NCBI RefSeq assembly: GCF_000418555.1
Contig: NZ_ATKM01000012.1
Location: forward strand, 62,001-126,000
Length of the DNA: 64,000 nucleotides
Direction of reading: 5' to 3'
Source of the DNA: Pseudomonas sp. P818
Lineage (GTDB): Bacteria > Pseudomonadota > Gammaproteobacteria > Pseudomonadales > Pseudomonadaceae
Under the pieces are notes generated by a model, which was given only the letters and a program-made list of their open reading frames with translations, was not told the origin of the DNA and searched no databases. Shown here piece after piece: positions 9,524 to 19,647 of this stretch. Position 1 is the stretch's first letter. Each line of letters begins with the position of its first letter. Position numbers and translations under genes: made by a program.

Positions 9524-11608
9524 ATGCACCGGCTGAGACACTGCGTCTGGCTGCCCACGCTGTTCCTGCCGCTGGCCGCACAGGCCGAGAACGCCACGTA
9601 CCAGGCCGAGCCGCTGGTGGTTACCGGCAGCCGCTACCAGGCCGGTGGCTGGCGACTGCCCTTCTCGGTCAACCGCGTCGACGCCGAGCATGCCACGCTG
9701 GGCAAGCCGGGCGTCAATCTGTCCGAGGCGCTCGGCAGCGTGCCGGGCCTGGTGGTGCAGAACCGCCAGAACTACGCGCAGGACCTGCAGATTTCCTCAC
9801 GCGGCTTCGGTGCCCGCTCGGCCTTCGGCATCCGGGGCATCAAGCTGCTGGCCGATGGCGTGCCGCTGTCCAACCCCGACGGCCAGGGCCAGGCCGCGAC
9901 CTTCGACCTCGACACCCTGGAGCGCATCGAAGTCCTGCGCGGCCCCTTCGCCAGCGTCTACGGCAGCAACTCCGGCGGGGGGATTCAGCTGTTCTCGCGC
10001 GACGGCGAAGGCCCGCCCAAAGTCTCGCTCGATACCTCCCAGGCCGCTTACGGCAGGAGCCGGACCCGCGGCGCGGCCGGAGGCGGGCACGACAAGGCCG
10101 GCTTCATCGTCAACCGCTCGCACTTCGAAACCAACGGCTACCGTGACCACAGCGGCGCCATCCTCGACAAGACCTTCGCCAAGCTGACCCTGTACCCGGA
10201 CGATGTCAGCAAGCTCAGCCTGAGCTTCAGCGAACTGGATCAGAACGACACCCAGGACCCGCAGGGCCTGACCTGGCAGCAGGTGCAGAGCGACCGCCGC
10301 GCCGCTGCGCCCAGCGCGCTGCAGTTCGATACGCGCAAGACCGTCGATCATCGCCAGTTCGCGCTCAACTACGAACGCAGCTTCACCGTCGGGACCTGGC
10401 AGAGCACGGTCTACAGCGGCACAAGACGGGTGATCCAGTTCCAGTCGATTCCGGTCACCGTACAAGCGCCGGCATCTCAATCCGGCGGCGTGATCGACTT
10501 CGAGCGCCGCTTCCACGGCATCGGCAACCGCTGGATCCAGTCGTTCGACCTCGGCAGCAGCCTGCTGACCGTCACCACCGGCCTGGATTACGACCATTCG
10601 CGTGATGGTCGTCAGGGCTATGAGAACTTCATCGGGGACACCCTCGGTGTCAAAGGCAATCTGCGCCGTGACGAGCGCAACGAGGTCACCAGCCTGTCGC
10701 CTTATGTACAGGCAGCCTGGCAGCTGGGCGAGCTGGAGCTGCAGGCCGGGCTGCGCCATAGCGAGGTAGAGTTCGAAGTGGATGACCGCTTCCTGAGCAA
10801 CGGCGACGACAGTGGCTCGGTGACCTACCGCGAGCTGACGCCGACCCTGGGCGCCAGCTATGCCCTGCTGCCCGACCTGAACCTCTACGTCAGCTGGGGC
10901 AAGGGCCTGGAGACACCGACGCTCAACGAGCTGTCCTATTCAGGGCCTGACAACAGCTTCGGCTTCGACCTGAAACCGGCCACCAGCGAGCAGATCGAAG
11001 TGGGCCTCAAGGCGCGCCTGGCCGATGCGACCAGCCTGCAACTGGCTCTATTCCAGATCGATACCGACGACGAGCTGGTGGTCGAATCGGCCAGTGGCGG
11101 TCGTTCACGCTTCCAGAACGCTGCGCAAACCCGCCGCCGCGGCGTCGAGCTGGCCCTGGAAAGCCAGCTGAGCGATACCCTGCGCAGCAGCCTCGCCTAT
11201 ACCCAGATCGATGCCACCTACAGCAAGGACTTCACCAGCAATGGCCGGCTGATCGATTCGGGCAATCGTCTGCCGGGCATTCCCGCGCGCACCTTGTATG
11301 GCGAACTGGCCTGGCAGCCGCTGGACGGGTTCAGCACTGCGATCGAAGGTCTTTACCGCAGCAAGCTGTATGTCGAGGACAGCAACACCGCCAAGGCGGC
11401 GCCCAGCTACGCACTGTTCAACTGGCAGGCACGCTTCGAGCAGAAAGTCGGTGCAATGACCTTCAACCAGGTACTGCGGATCGACAACCTGCTGGATCGT
11501 GAATATATCGGCTCGGTGATCGTCGGCGATGGCAACGGCCGCTATTACGAACCCGGCCCTGAACGCGCCTGGTACGTCGGCGCGGGCATGCAGTATCAGT
11601 TCGATTGA
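9524..11608 (+). CDS. TonB-dependent outer-membrane receptor
   Basis: 694 residues from the ATG at 9524, which begins a signal peptide (MHRLRHCVWLPTLFLPLAAQA). A TonB-box-like EPLVVTGSRY follows the cleavage site. The plug domain (about 45-150) shows LSEALGSVPGLVVQNR, ISSRGFGARSAFGIRGIKLL and LERIEVLRGPFASVYGSNSGGG. The rest is a 22-strand barrel ending near NGRYYEPGPERAWYVG. It imports an iron chelate or other large solute using TonB energy. The substrate cannot be told from sequence. It is divergent from the kinase-TRAP operon and shares that promoter region, so co-regulation by the same repressor is possible but unproven. Confidence 0.9.
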   Translation: MHRLRHCVWLPTLFLPLAAQAENATYQAEPLVVTGSRYQAGGWRLPFSVNRVDAEHATLGKPGVNLSEALGSVPGLVVQNRQNYAQDLQISSRGFGARSAFGIRGIKLLADGVPLSNPDGQGQAATFDLDTLERIEVLRGPFASVYGSNSGGGIQLFSRDGEGPPKVSLDTSQAAYGRSRTRGAAGGGHDKAGFIVNRSHFETNGYRDHSGAILDKTFAKLTLYPDDVSKLSLSFSELDQNDTQDPQGLTWQQVQSDRRAAAPSALQFDTRKTVDHRQFALNYERSFTVGTWQSTVYSGTRRVIQFQSIPVTVQAPASQSGGVIDFERRFHGIGNRWIQSFDLGSSLLTVTTGLDYDHSRDGRQGYENFIGDTLGVKGNLRRDERNEVTSLSPYVQAAWQLGELELQAGLRHSEVEFEVDDRFLSNGDDSGSVTYRELTPTLGASYALLPDLNLYVSWGKGLETPTLNELSYSGPDNSFGFDLKPATSEQIEVGLKARLADATSLQLALFQIDTDDELVVESASGGRSRFQNAAQTRRRGVELALESQLSDTLRSSLAYTQIDATYSKDFTSNGRLIDSGNRLPGIPARTLYGELAWQPLDGFSTAIEGLYRSKLYVEDSNTAKAAPSYALFNWQARFEQKVGAMTFNQVLRIDNLLDREYIGSVIVGDGNGRYYEPGPERAWYVGAGMQYQFD

Positions 11609-11627
11609 AGCAGCGCCAGCCAAGCTA

Positions 11628-11684
11628 TAGGAGCGAATTTATTCGCGATGCGGGCAGCGCTGATCGCGGATAAATCCGCTCCTA
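11628..11684. repeat. REP-type inverted repeat
   Basis: TAGGAGCGAATTTATTCGCG (11628-) and its near-complement at 11663-11684 (two mismatches) flank a 13-nt loop, between the convergent TonB receptor and acyl-CoA dehydrogenase genes. Confidence 0.8.
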
Positions 11685-11719
11685 CAAGAACAACCGCGAT
11701 ACCTTCTACAACCACAGCA

Positions 11720-12847
11720 TCACAAGCTCCGTGCGATCACCATCCGTTGCACATCACTGGTGCCTTCGTAGATCTGGCACACGCGCACATCGCGGTAGAT
11801 GCGCTCGACCGGAAAGTCCTTGAGATAGCCGTAGCCACCCAGTGTCTGGATCGCCGCCGAGCACACCCGCTCGGCCATCTCCGAAGCGAACAGCTTGGCC
11901 ATCGACGCCTCGGTCAGGCACGGCTGGCCTGCCTCGCGCAGGCTGGCGGCGTGGTGCACCATCTGCCGCGCCACGGCGATCTGCGTGGCCATGTCGGCCA
12001 GACGGAACGCCACCGCCTGATGTTCGATGATCGGCTTGCCGAAGGTCACCCGCTCATGGGCGTAATCACGTGCCGCCTCGAACGCGGCGCGCGCCATGCC
12101 TACGGATTGCGCGGCGATACCGATGCGCCCACCTTCGAGGTTGGCCAGGGCGATGCGATAGCCCTCGCCCTCCTCGCCCAGGCGCAGCTTGGCCGGGATG
12201 CGCAGCGCATCGAGCTGAATCTGGCACGTGTCGGAGGCATGCTGGCCAAGCTTGTCCTCCACCCGTACCACCGAGAAACCGGGCGTATCGGTGGGCACGA
12301 TAAAAGCGCTGATGCCCTTCTTGCCTGCCTGCGGGTCTGTGACGGCAAAGACGATGACCATGCCGGCGTGGCTGCCAGAGGTGATGAACTGCTTGGCGCC
12401 ATCGAGCACGTAATGCTCGCCTTCACGCCGCGCGCGGGTGCGCAGATCGCTGGCGTCGGAGCCGGCCTGCGGCTCGGTCAGGGCGAAGGCACCAAGCATC
12501 TCGCCACTGGCCAATGGGCGGAGAAAGCGCTGTTTCTGCTCTTCGCTGCCGTATTTGAGGATGGGCATGCAGCCCACCGAGTTATGCACGCTCATGATGG
12601 TGGAACAGGCGCCATCGCCGGCGGCGATCTCCTCCAGAGCCATGGCGTAAGCCAGATGACCGGTCTCGGCGCCACCCCACGCCTCGGGCACCAGCATGCC
12701 CATAAAGCCCAGTTGACCCATCTCGGCGATGGCCTCGGCGGGGAAGCGATGCTCGCGGTCCCACTCGGCGGCAAAGGGTTTCAACCGCTCCTGAGCGAAC
12801 TGGCGAGCCATGTCGCGGATGAGGATTTCTTCTTCAGTGGGCAGCAT
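11720..12847 (-). CDS. Acyl-CoA dehydrogenase
   Basis: 375 residues from the ATG at 12847 (GGAG 8 nt upstream). FAD-dependent alpha,beta-dehydrogenation of an acyl-CoA. Visible elements: [18 protein letters not shown] and [18 protein letters not shown] (FAD/substrate loop), the [17 protein letters not shown] region, and [14 protein letters not shown], whose Glu is the catalytic base position of short/medium-chain dehydrogenases. It is the last gene of a cluster with thiolase, SDR and acyl-CoA ligase, matching the order I recall around PA2552-PA2556 of P. aeruginosa. Chain length and branching of the natural substrate are unknown. Confidence 0.92.
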   Translation of the reverse strand: MLPTEEEILIRDMARQFAQERLKPFAAEWDREHRFPAEAIAEMGQLGFMGMLVPEAWGGAETGHLAYAMALEEIAAGDGACSTIMSVHNSVGCMPILKYGSEEQKQRFLRPLASGEMLGAFALTEPQAGSDASDLRTRARREGEHYVLDGAKQFITSGSHAGMVIVFAVTDPQAGKKGISAFIVPTDTPGFSVVRVEDKLGQHASDTCQIQLDALRIPAKLRLGEEGEGYRIALANLEGGRIGIAAQSVGMARAAFEAARDYAHERVTFGKPIIEHQAVAFRLADMATQIAVARQMVHHAASLREAGQPCLTEASMAKLFASEMAERVCSAAIQTLGGYGYLKDFPVERIYRDVRVCQIYEGTSDVQRMVIARSL

Positions 12848-12937
12848 GGCTGGCTCCGGTAAACGGGTTAATCTCTGTGGGAGGCGCTTCAGTGGCGACA
12901 GTCGCGGCTGAAGCCCACAGGTCAAGTGCGCAGGTAG

Positions 12938-14128
12938 TCAGTACAATTCGATGGCCACGGCAGTAGCTTCGCCACCGCCGATGCACACGGAGGCCACGCC
13001 ACGCTTGAGGCCGCGCTGCTGCAGCGCCGCCAGCAGGGTCACCAGAATGCGCGCACCGGACGCGCCGATGGGATGCCCCAGGGCGCAGGCGCCACCGTGC
13101 ACGTTGAGCCTGTCGTGAGCGATGCCCAGTTCGCGCATGGCCACCATCGGTACCACGGCGAACGCCTCGTTGATCTCGAACAGATCGACCGTTTCCAAGG
13201 TCCACTCGGCGCGCGCCAGCAAACGCTGGATAGCGGCTACTGGCGCGGTAGTGAACAGATTCGGCGCCTGCGCGTGGCCGGCATGCCCGACGATGCGCGC
13301 CAGCGGCGTCAGGCCGCGTTCCTGGGCCTGGGACAGGCGCATCAGCAACAACGCGGCAGCGCCATCGGAAATGGAACTGGCATTGGCCGCCGTCACCGTG
13401 CCACCCTCGCGGAACGCCGGTTTCAGACCGGGAATCTTGTCCGGACGGGCCTTGGGCGGCTGCTCGTCGGTATCCACCAGGCGCCGCTCACGCCCCTGTG
13501 GCGCTTCCACGGCGACGATCTCGCTGGCGAAACTGCTCTGCTCGATCGCCTGCTGGGCGCGGCGCAGCGACTCCAGTGCGTAGGCATCCTGCTCCTCGCG
13601 GCTGAAGCGATACTGCTGCGCGCAGTCCTCGGCGAAAGTGCCCATCAGCCGGCCACGCTCGTAGGCGTCCTCCAGGCCGTCGAGGAACATATGGTCGAGC
13701 ACCTGACCATGGCCCATGCGGTAGCCGCCGCGCGCACGTGCCAGCAGGTACGGTGCGTTGGACATGCTCTCCATGCCGCCGGCCACCAGCACATCGGCGC
13801 TACCGGCGAGCAACTGGTCATGGCCGAGCATCAGCGCCTGCATGCCCGAGCCGCACATCTTGTTCAGCGTGGTGCACTGCGCTGCCCGGCTAAGGCCCGC
13901 GCCCAGCGCAGCCTGGCGCGCCGGGGCCTGCCCCTGGCCAGCCTGCAACACACAGCCCATCAGCACCGTATCCACCGCCTCGGCGGCGAGGCCGGCACGC
14001 TCCAGGCACGCGCGAATGGCCGCAGCGCCCAGTTCTGCAGCGGTAAGGCCGGCGAGATCGCCGAGAAAGCCGCCCATGGGCGTGCGCACTGCGCTGACGA
14101 TGACGACGGGGTCGAGATGTTGGTTCAT
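12938..14128 (-). CDS. Acetyl-CoA acyltransferase (thiolase)
   Basis: 396 residues from the ATG at 14128 (AAGGTG upstream). Thiolytic cleavage of 3-ketoacyl-CoA in the last step of beta-oxidation. Active-site Cys in TTLNKMCGSGMQALMLG, His in NVHGGACALGHPIGASG and the second Cys in CIGGGEATAVAIELY are all present. The length is typical of biosynthetic/degradative thiolases. Between it and the SDR gene upstream lies a REP element, so the two may be expressed at different levels. Confidence 0.93.
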   Translation of the reverse strand: MNQHLDPVVIVSAVRTPMGGFLGDLAGLTAAELGAAAIRACLERAGLAAEAVDTVLMGCVLQAGQGQAPARQAALGAGLSRAAQCTTLNKMCGSGMQALMLGHDQLLAGSADVLVAGGMESMSNAPYLLARARGGYRMGHGQVLDHMFLDGLEDAYERGRLMGTFAEDCAQQYRFSREEQDAYALESLRRAQQAIEQSSFASEIVAVEAPQGRERRLVDTDEQPPKARPDKIPGLKPAFREGGTVTAANASSISDGAAALLLMRLSQAQERGLTPLARIVGHAGHAQAPNLFTTAPVAAIQRLLARAEWTLETVDLFEINEAFAVVPMVAMRELGIAHDRLNVHGGACALGHPIGASGARILVTLLAALQQRGLKRGVASVCIGGGEATAVAIELY

Positions 14129-14185
14129 GGTTTTCACCTTTTGATCTGCATTATTCCCGGAGCGCATCCGGGCCATGTCCTGACC

Positions 14186-14261
14186 GTAGGAGCGGCTTCA
14201 GCCGCGAAGGCTGCGTCATTTATTTCGCGGCTAAAGCGGAATGCCGCCCAACCGCTCCTAC
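14186..14261. repeat. REP-type inverted repeat
   Basis: A GTAGGAGCGGCTTCAGCCGC unit (14186-14208) is followed by an inverted, slightly expanded unit ending at 14261. It lies within the gap between the SDR and thiolase genes of one operon. Confidence 0.8.
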
Positions 14262-14276
14262 AAAAGCTAAAACGCG

Positions 14277-15044
14277 CTATTTCGCCGCCATACGCAGCGC
14301 GCCATCGAGGCGGATCACCTCGCCATTGAGCATCGGGTTCTCGACGATATGTCGCACCAAGGCAGCGTACTCGTCGGGTCGCCCCAGGCGCGGCGGGAAC
14401 GGCACATTGGCCGCCAGCGAGTCGCGCACCTCCTGTGGCATGCCGGTCATCATCGGCGTCTCGAACACGCCAGGCGCGACGCACATCACGCGGATACCCG
14501 AACGCGCCAGATCACGCGCCGCCGGCAATGTCAGCGCTGCTACCCCGCCCTTGGAGGCGGCATAGGCCACCTGCCCCATCTGCCCGTCGAACGCTGCCAC
14601 CGAGGCGGTGTTGATGATGACCCCGCGTTCACCTTCGGCATTCGGCGTGTTCCGCGCCATGGCCTCGGCGGCCAGGCGCAGCAGATTGAAGCTGCCGATC
14701 AGGTTGATCTCGACGGTGCGGCGAAAGCTGTCCAAACCATGGGCACCGTTGCGCCCCAGCACCTTCTCGGCCGGCGCAATACCGGCGCAGTTGACCAGGC
14801 CGTGCAGGGCGCCGAAGGCATCCAGCGCCTGCGCCACGGCTGCCTGGCCATCCTCTTCGCGAGTGATATCGGCGCGCACGAAACGCGCGGTATCGCCCAG
14901 TTCGGCAATGGCCTGCTGACCGGCCTGCTCGTTGATATCCAGCAGCACAACCTTGCCGCCCTGTCCGACCAGTTCACGGGCACTGGCCAACCCCAGGCCC
15001 GAGGCGCCACCGCTGATCAGGAATACGGAGTGTTCGATTTGCAT
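14277..15044 (-). CDS. SDR-family 3-hydroxyacyl-CoA dehydrogenase
   Basis: 255 residues from the ATG at 15044 (AAGGAG 10 nt upstream). NAD-binding motif GGASGLGLA near residue 14 and VNCAGIAPA. Catalytic Ser lies in [11 protein letters not shown] and the Tyr/Lys pair in YAASKGGV. The protein closely resembles the HSD10/17-beta-HSD type 10 group that oxidises 3-hydroxyacyl-CoA, including 2-methyl-branched forms. It links the dehydrogenase and thiolase in one beta-oxidation set. The substrate is inferred from these neighbours. Confidence 0.9.
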   Translation of the reverse strand: MQIEHSVFLISGGASGLGLASARELVGQGGKVVLLDINEQAGQQAIAELGDTARFVRADITREEDGQAAVAQALDAFGALHGLVNCAGIAPAEKVLGRNGAHGLDSFRRTVEINLIGSFNLLRLAAEAMARNTPNAEGERGVIINTASVAAFDGQMGQVAYAASKGGVAALTLPAARDLARSGIRVMCVAPGVFETPMMTGMPQEVRDSLAANVPFPPRLGRPDEYAALVRHIVENPMLNGEVIRLDGALRMAAK

Positions 15045-15060
15045 GATGAAGCTCCTTGAA

Positions 15061-16680
15061 TCAGTGGCCGGCAGCCGCCTGGGCCTTGGCGATTTCCTGA
15101 TTGCGCAGCAGAAAGCGCTGGATCTTGCCGCTCGGGGTCTTGGGCAGCTCGCTGACGAACTCGATCTCGCGCGGGTAGGCATGGGCCGACAGGCGCTTGC
15201 GCACGTATTGCTGCAGCGCCTCGGCCAGGGCATCGTCTGCCGCGTGGCCGGCATGCAGCACGACGAAGGCCTTGACCCGCTCGGTACGCTCCGGGTCGGG
15301 CTTGCCGATCACCGCGGCCTCGATCACTGCGGGGTGCTCGATCAGCGCGCTCTCCACGTCGAAGGGACCGACGCGATAGCCGGAGGTGGTGATCACGTCA
15401 TCGGCGCGACCGACGAAGCTGATGCTGCCGTCATCGTTGAGCTCCACCGTGTCGCCACTCAGGTAGTAGTCACCGACGAAGGATTTGGTCGCCATGCCAC
15501 GGTAGCCTGGGAACCAGAACAGCGGCGAGCGCGCCATGTCCAGCGCCAGAATGCCGGGCTGCCCCGCCGGCAGCTCGCGCTGCTGCTCGTCCAGCACCAC
15601 CACACGATGGCCCGGCATGGCAAAGCCCGCCGCGCCGAGGCGTACTGGATGCTGCAAGGCATGGTGGTTGCACAGCACCATGCCCAGTTCGGTCTGCCCA
15701 TAGTGGTCATGGATGGTGCAGCCCAGGCCCTCGGCGAACCAGCGAATCACCTCCGGCGTCAGCGGTTCGCCGGCACTGCTCACCGCGCGCAGGCGCCCCT
15801 TGATTGCCGTCTCCACCTCGTCACGCGCGGCCAGCAACAGGCGATAGGCCGTGGGCGAGCCGGCCAGATTGGTGATGCCGTATTCGCGAACCACCCGGCA
15901 GGTGCTTTCGACGCTGAAGGCGCCCTCGTAGAAGGTGGTGGCATGCCCCATCGCCAGCGGGCCGGTCACCGCGTAATACAAGCCATAGGCCCAGCCGGGA
16001 TCGGCCAGGTTCCAGAAGCGATCTTCGGCGCGCAGATCCACTGCCTCGCGCATATAGCCGACGAAGGCGACGATGGCCTTGAGCGGTACCTCCAGCGGCT
16101 TGGCCAGGCCGGTGGTGCCGGAGGTGAACATCAGCAGGAAGGGATCGTCGGCCCGGCGCATGACCGGCTCGAAACGATCCGTCTGCCGTTCCATCTCGCC
16201 CCAGAAATCTTCACCCACCACCAGCGCGGGCGGTGCCTGCTCCACTTCATCGAGCTTGCCGCGGTTAGGTACGTCGGTGACCACCAGCTTCGAGCCGGCG
16301 GTATGTACCCGATGTTCGATGGCCTTGGGGCCGAAGGCGGTGAACAGTGGTTGGTAGATGGCCCCGGCACGCCAGGTGCCGAGAATGGTGATCAGCAGCT
16401 CCGGGGTACGCGGCAGGATGCCCGATACGCAATCGCCAGCGCCGATGCCACGGCTGGCCAGCAGATTGGCGAAGCGCGACGAAGCGGCCTGCAACTGCTC
16501 GAAGGTCCAGGTGGCGCGCTCGCCATTGCGTCCCTCCCAGATCAGAGCCGTCTTGCCATCGCCGACGTGGCGATCGCAGCATTCCACACAGGCGTTGATG
16601 GCATCCAGCCGACCGGCCAGCGTATCGGCAACGGCAGCCTCGAAATCGAACTCGCGGGCAGCGGTGAAGTAATCGCGCAT
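15061..16680 (-). CDS. Acyl-CoA synthetase (AMP-forming)
   Basis: 539 residues. Activates a carboxylic acid to its CoA ester with ATP. Adenylation motifs: [62 protein letters not shown], and the catalytic Lys in [15 protein letters not shown]. This matches medium-chain or branched acyl-CoA ligases rather than acetyl-CoA synthetase. It is the first gene of the cluster; the SDR start is 16 bp after its stop. It would feed the downstream dehydrogenase, SDR and thiolase. Confidence 0.9.
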   Translation of the reverse strand: MRDYFTAAREFDFEAAVADTLAGRLDAINACVECCDRHVGDGKTALIWEGRNGERATWTFEQLQAASSRFANLLASRGIGAGDCVSGILPRTPELLITILGTWRAGAIYQPLFTAFGPKAIEHRVHTAGSKLVVTDVPNRGKLDEVEQAPPALVVGEDFWGEMERQTDRFEPVMRRADDPFLLMFTSGTTGLAKPLEVPLKAIVAFVGYMREAVDLRAEDRFWNLADPGWAYGLYYAVTGPLAMGHATTFYEGAFSVESTCRVVREYGITNLAGSPTAYRLLLAARDEVETAIKGRLRAVSSAGEPLTPEVIRWFAEGLGCTIHDHYGQTELGMVLCNHHALQHPVRLGAAGFAMPGHRVVVLDEQQRELPAGQPGILALDMARSPLFWFPGYRGMATKSFVGDYYLSGDTVELNDDGSISFVGRADDVITTSGYRVGPFDVESALIEHPAVIEAAVIGKPDPERTERVKAFVVLHAGHAADDALAEALQQYVRKRLSAHAYPREIEFVSELPKTPSGKIQRFLLRNQEIAKAQAAAGH

Positions 16681-16797
16681 CGGGGTGATCTCCCGGATTG
16701 TTCTTATTGGATGCTGCGATCTTTACCCCGCTCCCGCCCGCCGGCAATGTCGAAAGGTCTCAATCTGAATGAGCAGAAATGACAAAAGCGCTGTTGC

Positions 16798-17826
16798 TCA
16801 AAGATTCTCCGGGTTGCTCAGCGCGCGGTACTGGCCCGGCGTGGACCCCGTCCACTTCTTGAAGGCCTTGTAGAAGGCACTGGTATCGGCGAAGCCCAAT
16901 TCGCTGGCCAGCTCACTGAAATTGCTCTCGTCATTGTCCAGGCTGGCGATGGCCAGGTCGCGCCGCACCTGATCCTTGAGCCCCTGGTAGGACTGCCCCT
17001 GCAACGACAGCTTGCGTCGCAGGGTCGAGGGCGCCATGTGGAAATGCCCGGCCAGCGTCTCCACGTCCGGCCAGTGTGCGGGCGCCAGACTACGCAGATG
17101 GGCCTTGATCCGCGCACCCAGGCTCTGCGGGTCGCGGTAGCGCACCAGAATATTGCCCGGCGCCCCGGCGAGAAAGCGCTTGAGCTCATGCGGGCTGCGT
17201 CGGATCGGCACCTGCAGGCTGTCGGCATTGAACAACAGACGGCTCTGCCCGCGCGCGAACTGCAGGTTACGGGTGAACATCACCTGGTAGTCCTCGATGT
17301 AATCCGGCTGCGGGCAGCGCAGCTGGATTCCCAGCACATCGATGCGCCGCCCGGCCAGCCAGCAGCTCAGGCCATGGATGATCAGCCACAGGGTGAAATA
17401 GCCGAAGGCGCGGCAACTCTGCTCCGGTGTCTCGTCGACGACGATCGCCGCCAGGCCATCGCGCACTTCCAGCCTGGGGCTGAAGTCATCGAAGACCAGA
17501 TGCAGAAAGCGCAGCGCGCCTTGCAAGGCCGCGCCCAGGGTCGGCTCCTTCACCGCGGCGCGGGCCATGTAGGCGAAGCTGCCCACTTTCATGCGCCGTG
17601 GGTTCATGCCAAAGAACTCATCGTCCATCTGCCTGGCGATGGCCAACCAGAGCTGGGCATAGGCCTCTGACGACACCCTTGCGTCGGGCTGCGCCAGCAG
17701 GCTGGCGTCTATCCCGGCCTCGGCCAGCAACACCGCCTCGTCGACACCTCGGCGGCGCAACTCGAACAGCGCTTCGAGCACCAGGCGCACGGAAATCGTG
17801 CCTTTTTCAGCGGACGCACCTGCCAT
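16798..17826 (-). CDS. AraC-family transcriptional regulator (OruR/ArgR-like)
   Basis: 342 residues from ATG 17826 (AAGGAA upstream). The N-terminal two thirds match the arabinose-binding-type effector domain of the AraC group with VRLVLEALFELRRRGVD and FARGQSRLLFNADSL. The C-terminal ~85 residues carry the two helix-turn-helices (MAPSTLRRKLSLQGQSYQGL and FSELASELGFADTSAFYKAF followed by KKWTGSTPGQYR). It lies just upstream of the acyl-CoA ligase cluster on the same strand and divergent from liuR, so it probably activates the ligase operon. The effector is unknown. Confidence 0.88.
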   Translation of the reverse strand: MAGASAEKGTISVRLVLEALFELRRRGVDEAVLLAEAGIDASLLAQPDARVSSEAYAQLWLAIARQMDDEFFGMNPRRMKVGSFAYMARAAVKEPTLGAALQGALRFLHLVFDDFSPRLEVRDGLAAIVVDETPEQSCRAFGYFTLWLIIHGLSCWLAGRRIDVLGIQLRCPQPDYIEDYQVMFTRNLQFARGQSRLLFNADSLQVPIRRSPHELKRFLAGAPGNILVRYRDPQSLGARIKAHLRSLAPAHWPDVETLAGHFHMAPSTLRRKLSLQGQSYQGLKDQVRRDLAIASLDNDESNFSELASELGFADTSAFYKAFKKWTGSTPGQYRALSNPENL

Positions 17827-17950
17827 GAGTTTCCTTGTTCGTGGCTGCCGACAAGAACGGCATTCTAGAGGCTTTGCCGTAGCGCCTGTCCAGCCGAGCT
17901 GCTCGCTGCCAGCGGCAGCGACGTTGACAGCCTGTAAAAGCCAACTTAAC

Positions 17951-17968
17951 GTTTACGTAAAGGTAAAC
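17951..17968. promoter_or_regulatory. Candidate LiuR operator
   Basis: GTTTACGTAAAGGTAAAC contains GTTTAC and GTAAAC arms six bases apart, with the overlapping palindrome TTTACGTAAA at 17952-17961. It lies 16 bp before the liuR ATG, with a TTGACA hexamer at 17924-17929 that could be its -35 box. MerR-family regulators bind such dyads between promoter elements; LiuR autoregulation of the liu operon is known in pseudomonads. Confidence 0.6.
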
Positions 17969-17983
17969 AACAAGAACATCGCC

Positions 17984-18364
17984 ATGCCGACTACCTACAG
18001 CATCTCCGACCTGGCCCGTGAACTGGATGTCACCCCGCGCGCCATCCGCTTCTACGAGGAACAAGGCATGCTCGCCCCCGAGCGCCGTGGCCAGGAGCGC
18101 ATCTATCAGCCCAAGGATCTGGTGACCCTGAAGCTCATTCTGCGCGGCAAGCGCATCGGCTTCTCCCTGGCCGAATGCAAGGAGCTGATCGACCTCTACG
18201 ACGCCAGCAGCGGCAATCACAAGCAGCTCAATACCTTCCTCGCCAAGATCGCCGAACGCCGCCTGCAACTTGAACAACAGTTGCTGGACATCCAGCAGAT
18301 GCAACTGGAACTGGATACCGCCGAGGAACGCTGCCTCGCGGCCCTCGCCGAAACCACCGCCTAA
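17984..18364 (+). CDS. liuR: MerR-family regulator of leucine/isovalerate catabolism
   Basis: 126 residues from the ATG at 17984. The N-terminal winged helix is clear: [20 protein letters not shown] followed by [22 protein letters not shown]-terminal coiled-coil (about 85-120) mediates dimerisation. There are no metal-binding cysteines in the usual positions; the single Cys residues do not form a metal site. Next gene is liuA, 35 bp downstream, on the same strand. In pseudomonads LiuR represses the liu operon and responds to pathway CoA intermediates. A matching operator lies in its own promoter. Confidence 0.92.
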   Translation: MPTTYSISDLARELDVTPRAIRFYEEQGMLAPERRGQERIYQPKDLVTLKLILRGKRIGFSLAECKELIDLYDASSGNHKQLNTFLAKIAERRLQLEQQLLDIQQMQLELDTAEERCLAALAETTA

Positions 18365-18399
18365 TCGCCCTCACTACAAGAACAATCGCAGGTGACCCC

Positions 18400-19563
18400 A
18401 TGAGCTACCCCACCCTCAACTTCGGCCTCGGCGAAACCCTCGACATGCTGCGCGACTCGGTGCGCCAGTTCGCCCAGGCCGAGCTGGCGCCGCGCGCCGC
18501 GCAGATCGACCGTGACAACGAATTCCCCATGGACATGTGGCGCAAGTTCGGCGACATGGGCCTGCTCGGCATGACGGTCAAGGAAGAGTACGGCGGCACC
18601 GACATGGGCTACCTGGCCCATGTGCTGGCCATGGAAGAGATCAGCCGCGCCTCGGCGTCGGTGGGTCTGTCCTACGGCGCGCACTCCAACCTCTGCGTCA
18701 ACCAGATCCACAAGAACGGCAGCGAAGCACAGAAGCAGAAATACCTGCCCAAGCTGTGCTCCGGGGAGCACATCGGCGCCCTGGCCATGAGCGAGCCCAA
18801 TGCCGGCTCCGACGTGGTGTCGATGAAGCTGCGTGCGGAGAAGCGCGGCGATCGCTACGTGCTCAACGGCAACAAGATGTGGATCACCAACGGCCCGGAT
18901 GCCCACACCTACGTGATCTACGCCAAGACCGACATCAACGCCGGCTCGCGCGGCATGACCGCCTTTATCGTCGAGCGTGATTTCAAGGGCTTCTCCCGCC
19001 ACCAGAAGCTGGACAAGCTGGGCATGCGCGGCTCCAACACCTGCGAACTGCTGTTCGAGGACTGCGAAGTACCGGAAGAGAACATCTTGGGCGTCGAGGG
19101 CGGTGGCGTACGCGTGCTGATGAGCGGCCTGGACTACGAGCGCACCGTGCTCTCCGGCGGCCCCACCGGAATCATGAGCGCCTGCATGGACGTGGTGCTG
19201 CCCTACGTGCACGAGCGCCAGCAGTTCAAGCAATCGATCGGCGAATTCCAGCTGGTGCAAGGCAAGCTGGCCGATATGTACGCCGGCATGAACGCCTCCA
19301 AGTCCTACCTCTATAACGTCGCCAAGGCCTGCGACCGCGGCGAGGAATCGCGCAAGGACGCCGCCGCGGTGATCCTCTACACCGCCGAGATGGCCACCAG
19401 GATGGCCCTGGACACCATTCAACTGCTGGGCGGCAACGGCTACACCAACGAGTACCCGGCCGGGCGCCTGCTGCGCGATGCCAAGCTCTACGAGATCGGC
19501 GCCGGCACCAGCGAGATCCGCCGCATGCTGATCGGCCGCGAGCTGTTCAACGAGACGAAATAA
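18400..19563 (+). CDS. liuA: Isovaleryl-CoA dehydrogenase
   Basis: 387 residues, normal for the family. Oxidises isovaleryl-CoA to 3-methylcrotonyl-CoA in leucine breakdown with FAD and electron-transfer flavoprotein. The catalytic Glu lies in [13 protein letters not shown], the position specific to isovaleryl-CoA dehydrogenase. The C-terminal loop reads [18 protein letters not shown], without the Glu used by medium-chain enzymes. [17 protein letters not shown] and [19 protein letters not shown] are family landmarks. AGGTGA precedes the ATG. It is the first structural gene of the liu operon. Confidence 0.96.
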   Translation: MSYPTLNFGLGETLDMLRDSVRQFAQAELAPRAAQIDRDNEFPMDMWRKFGDMGLLGMTVKEEYGGTDMGYLAHVLAMEEISRASASVGLSYGAHSNLCVNQIHKNGSEAQKQKYLPKLCSGEHIGALAMSEPNAGSDVVSMKLRAEKRGDRYVLNGNKMWITNGPDAHTYVIYAKTDINAGSRGMTAFIVERDFKGFSRHQKLDKLGMRGSNTCELLFEDCEVPEENILGVEGGGVRVLMSGLDYERTVLSGGPTGIMSACMDVVLPYVHERQQFKQSIGEFQLVQGKLADMYAGMNASKSYLYNVAKACDRGEESRKDAAAVILYTAEMATRMALDTIQLLGGNGYTNEYPAGRLLRDAKLYEIGAGTSEIRRMLIGRELFNETK

Positions 19564-19575
19564 CAGCGGCTACAA

Positions 19576-19610
19576 GCGGCAGGCCACAGGCTTCAAGCCT
19601 CGCCTGCCGC
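19576..19610. other. Hairpin between liuA and liuB
   Basis: GCGGCAGGC (19576-19584) pairs with GCCTGCCGC (19602-19610), and a nested AGGCTT/AAGCCT sits inside. It is a strong intra-operon stem that may set the ratio of liuA to liuB messages. No T-run follows. Confidence 0.5.
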
Positions 19611-19647
19611 CTTTAGCTTGAAGCTTGCAGCCCGGACGGAGTCCGCC

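Noticed and set aside
14932..16782. A 616-residue plus-strand open frame opposite the acyl-CoA ligase
   Set aside because: No recognisable domain, low-complexity composition, and the opposite strand encodes a complete AMP-binding enzyme with all motifs.
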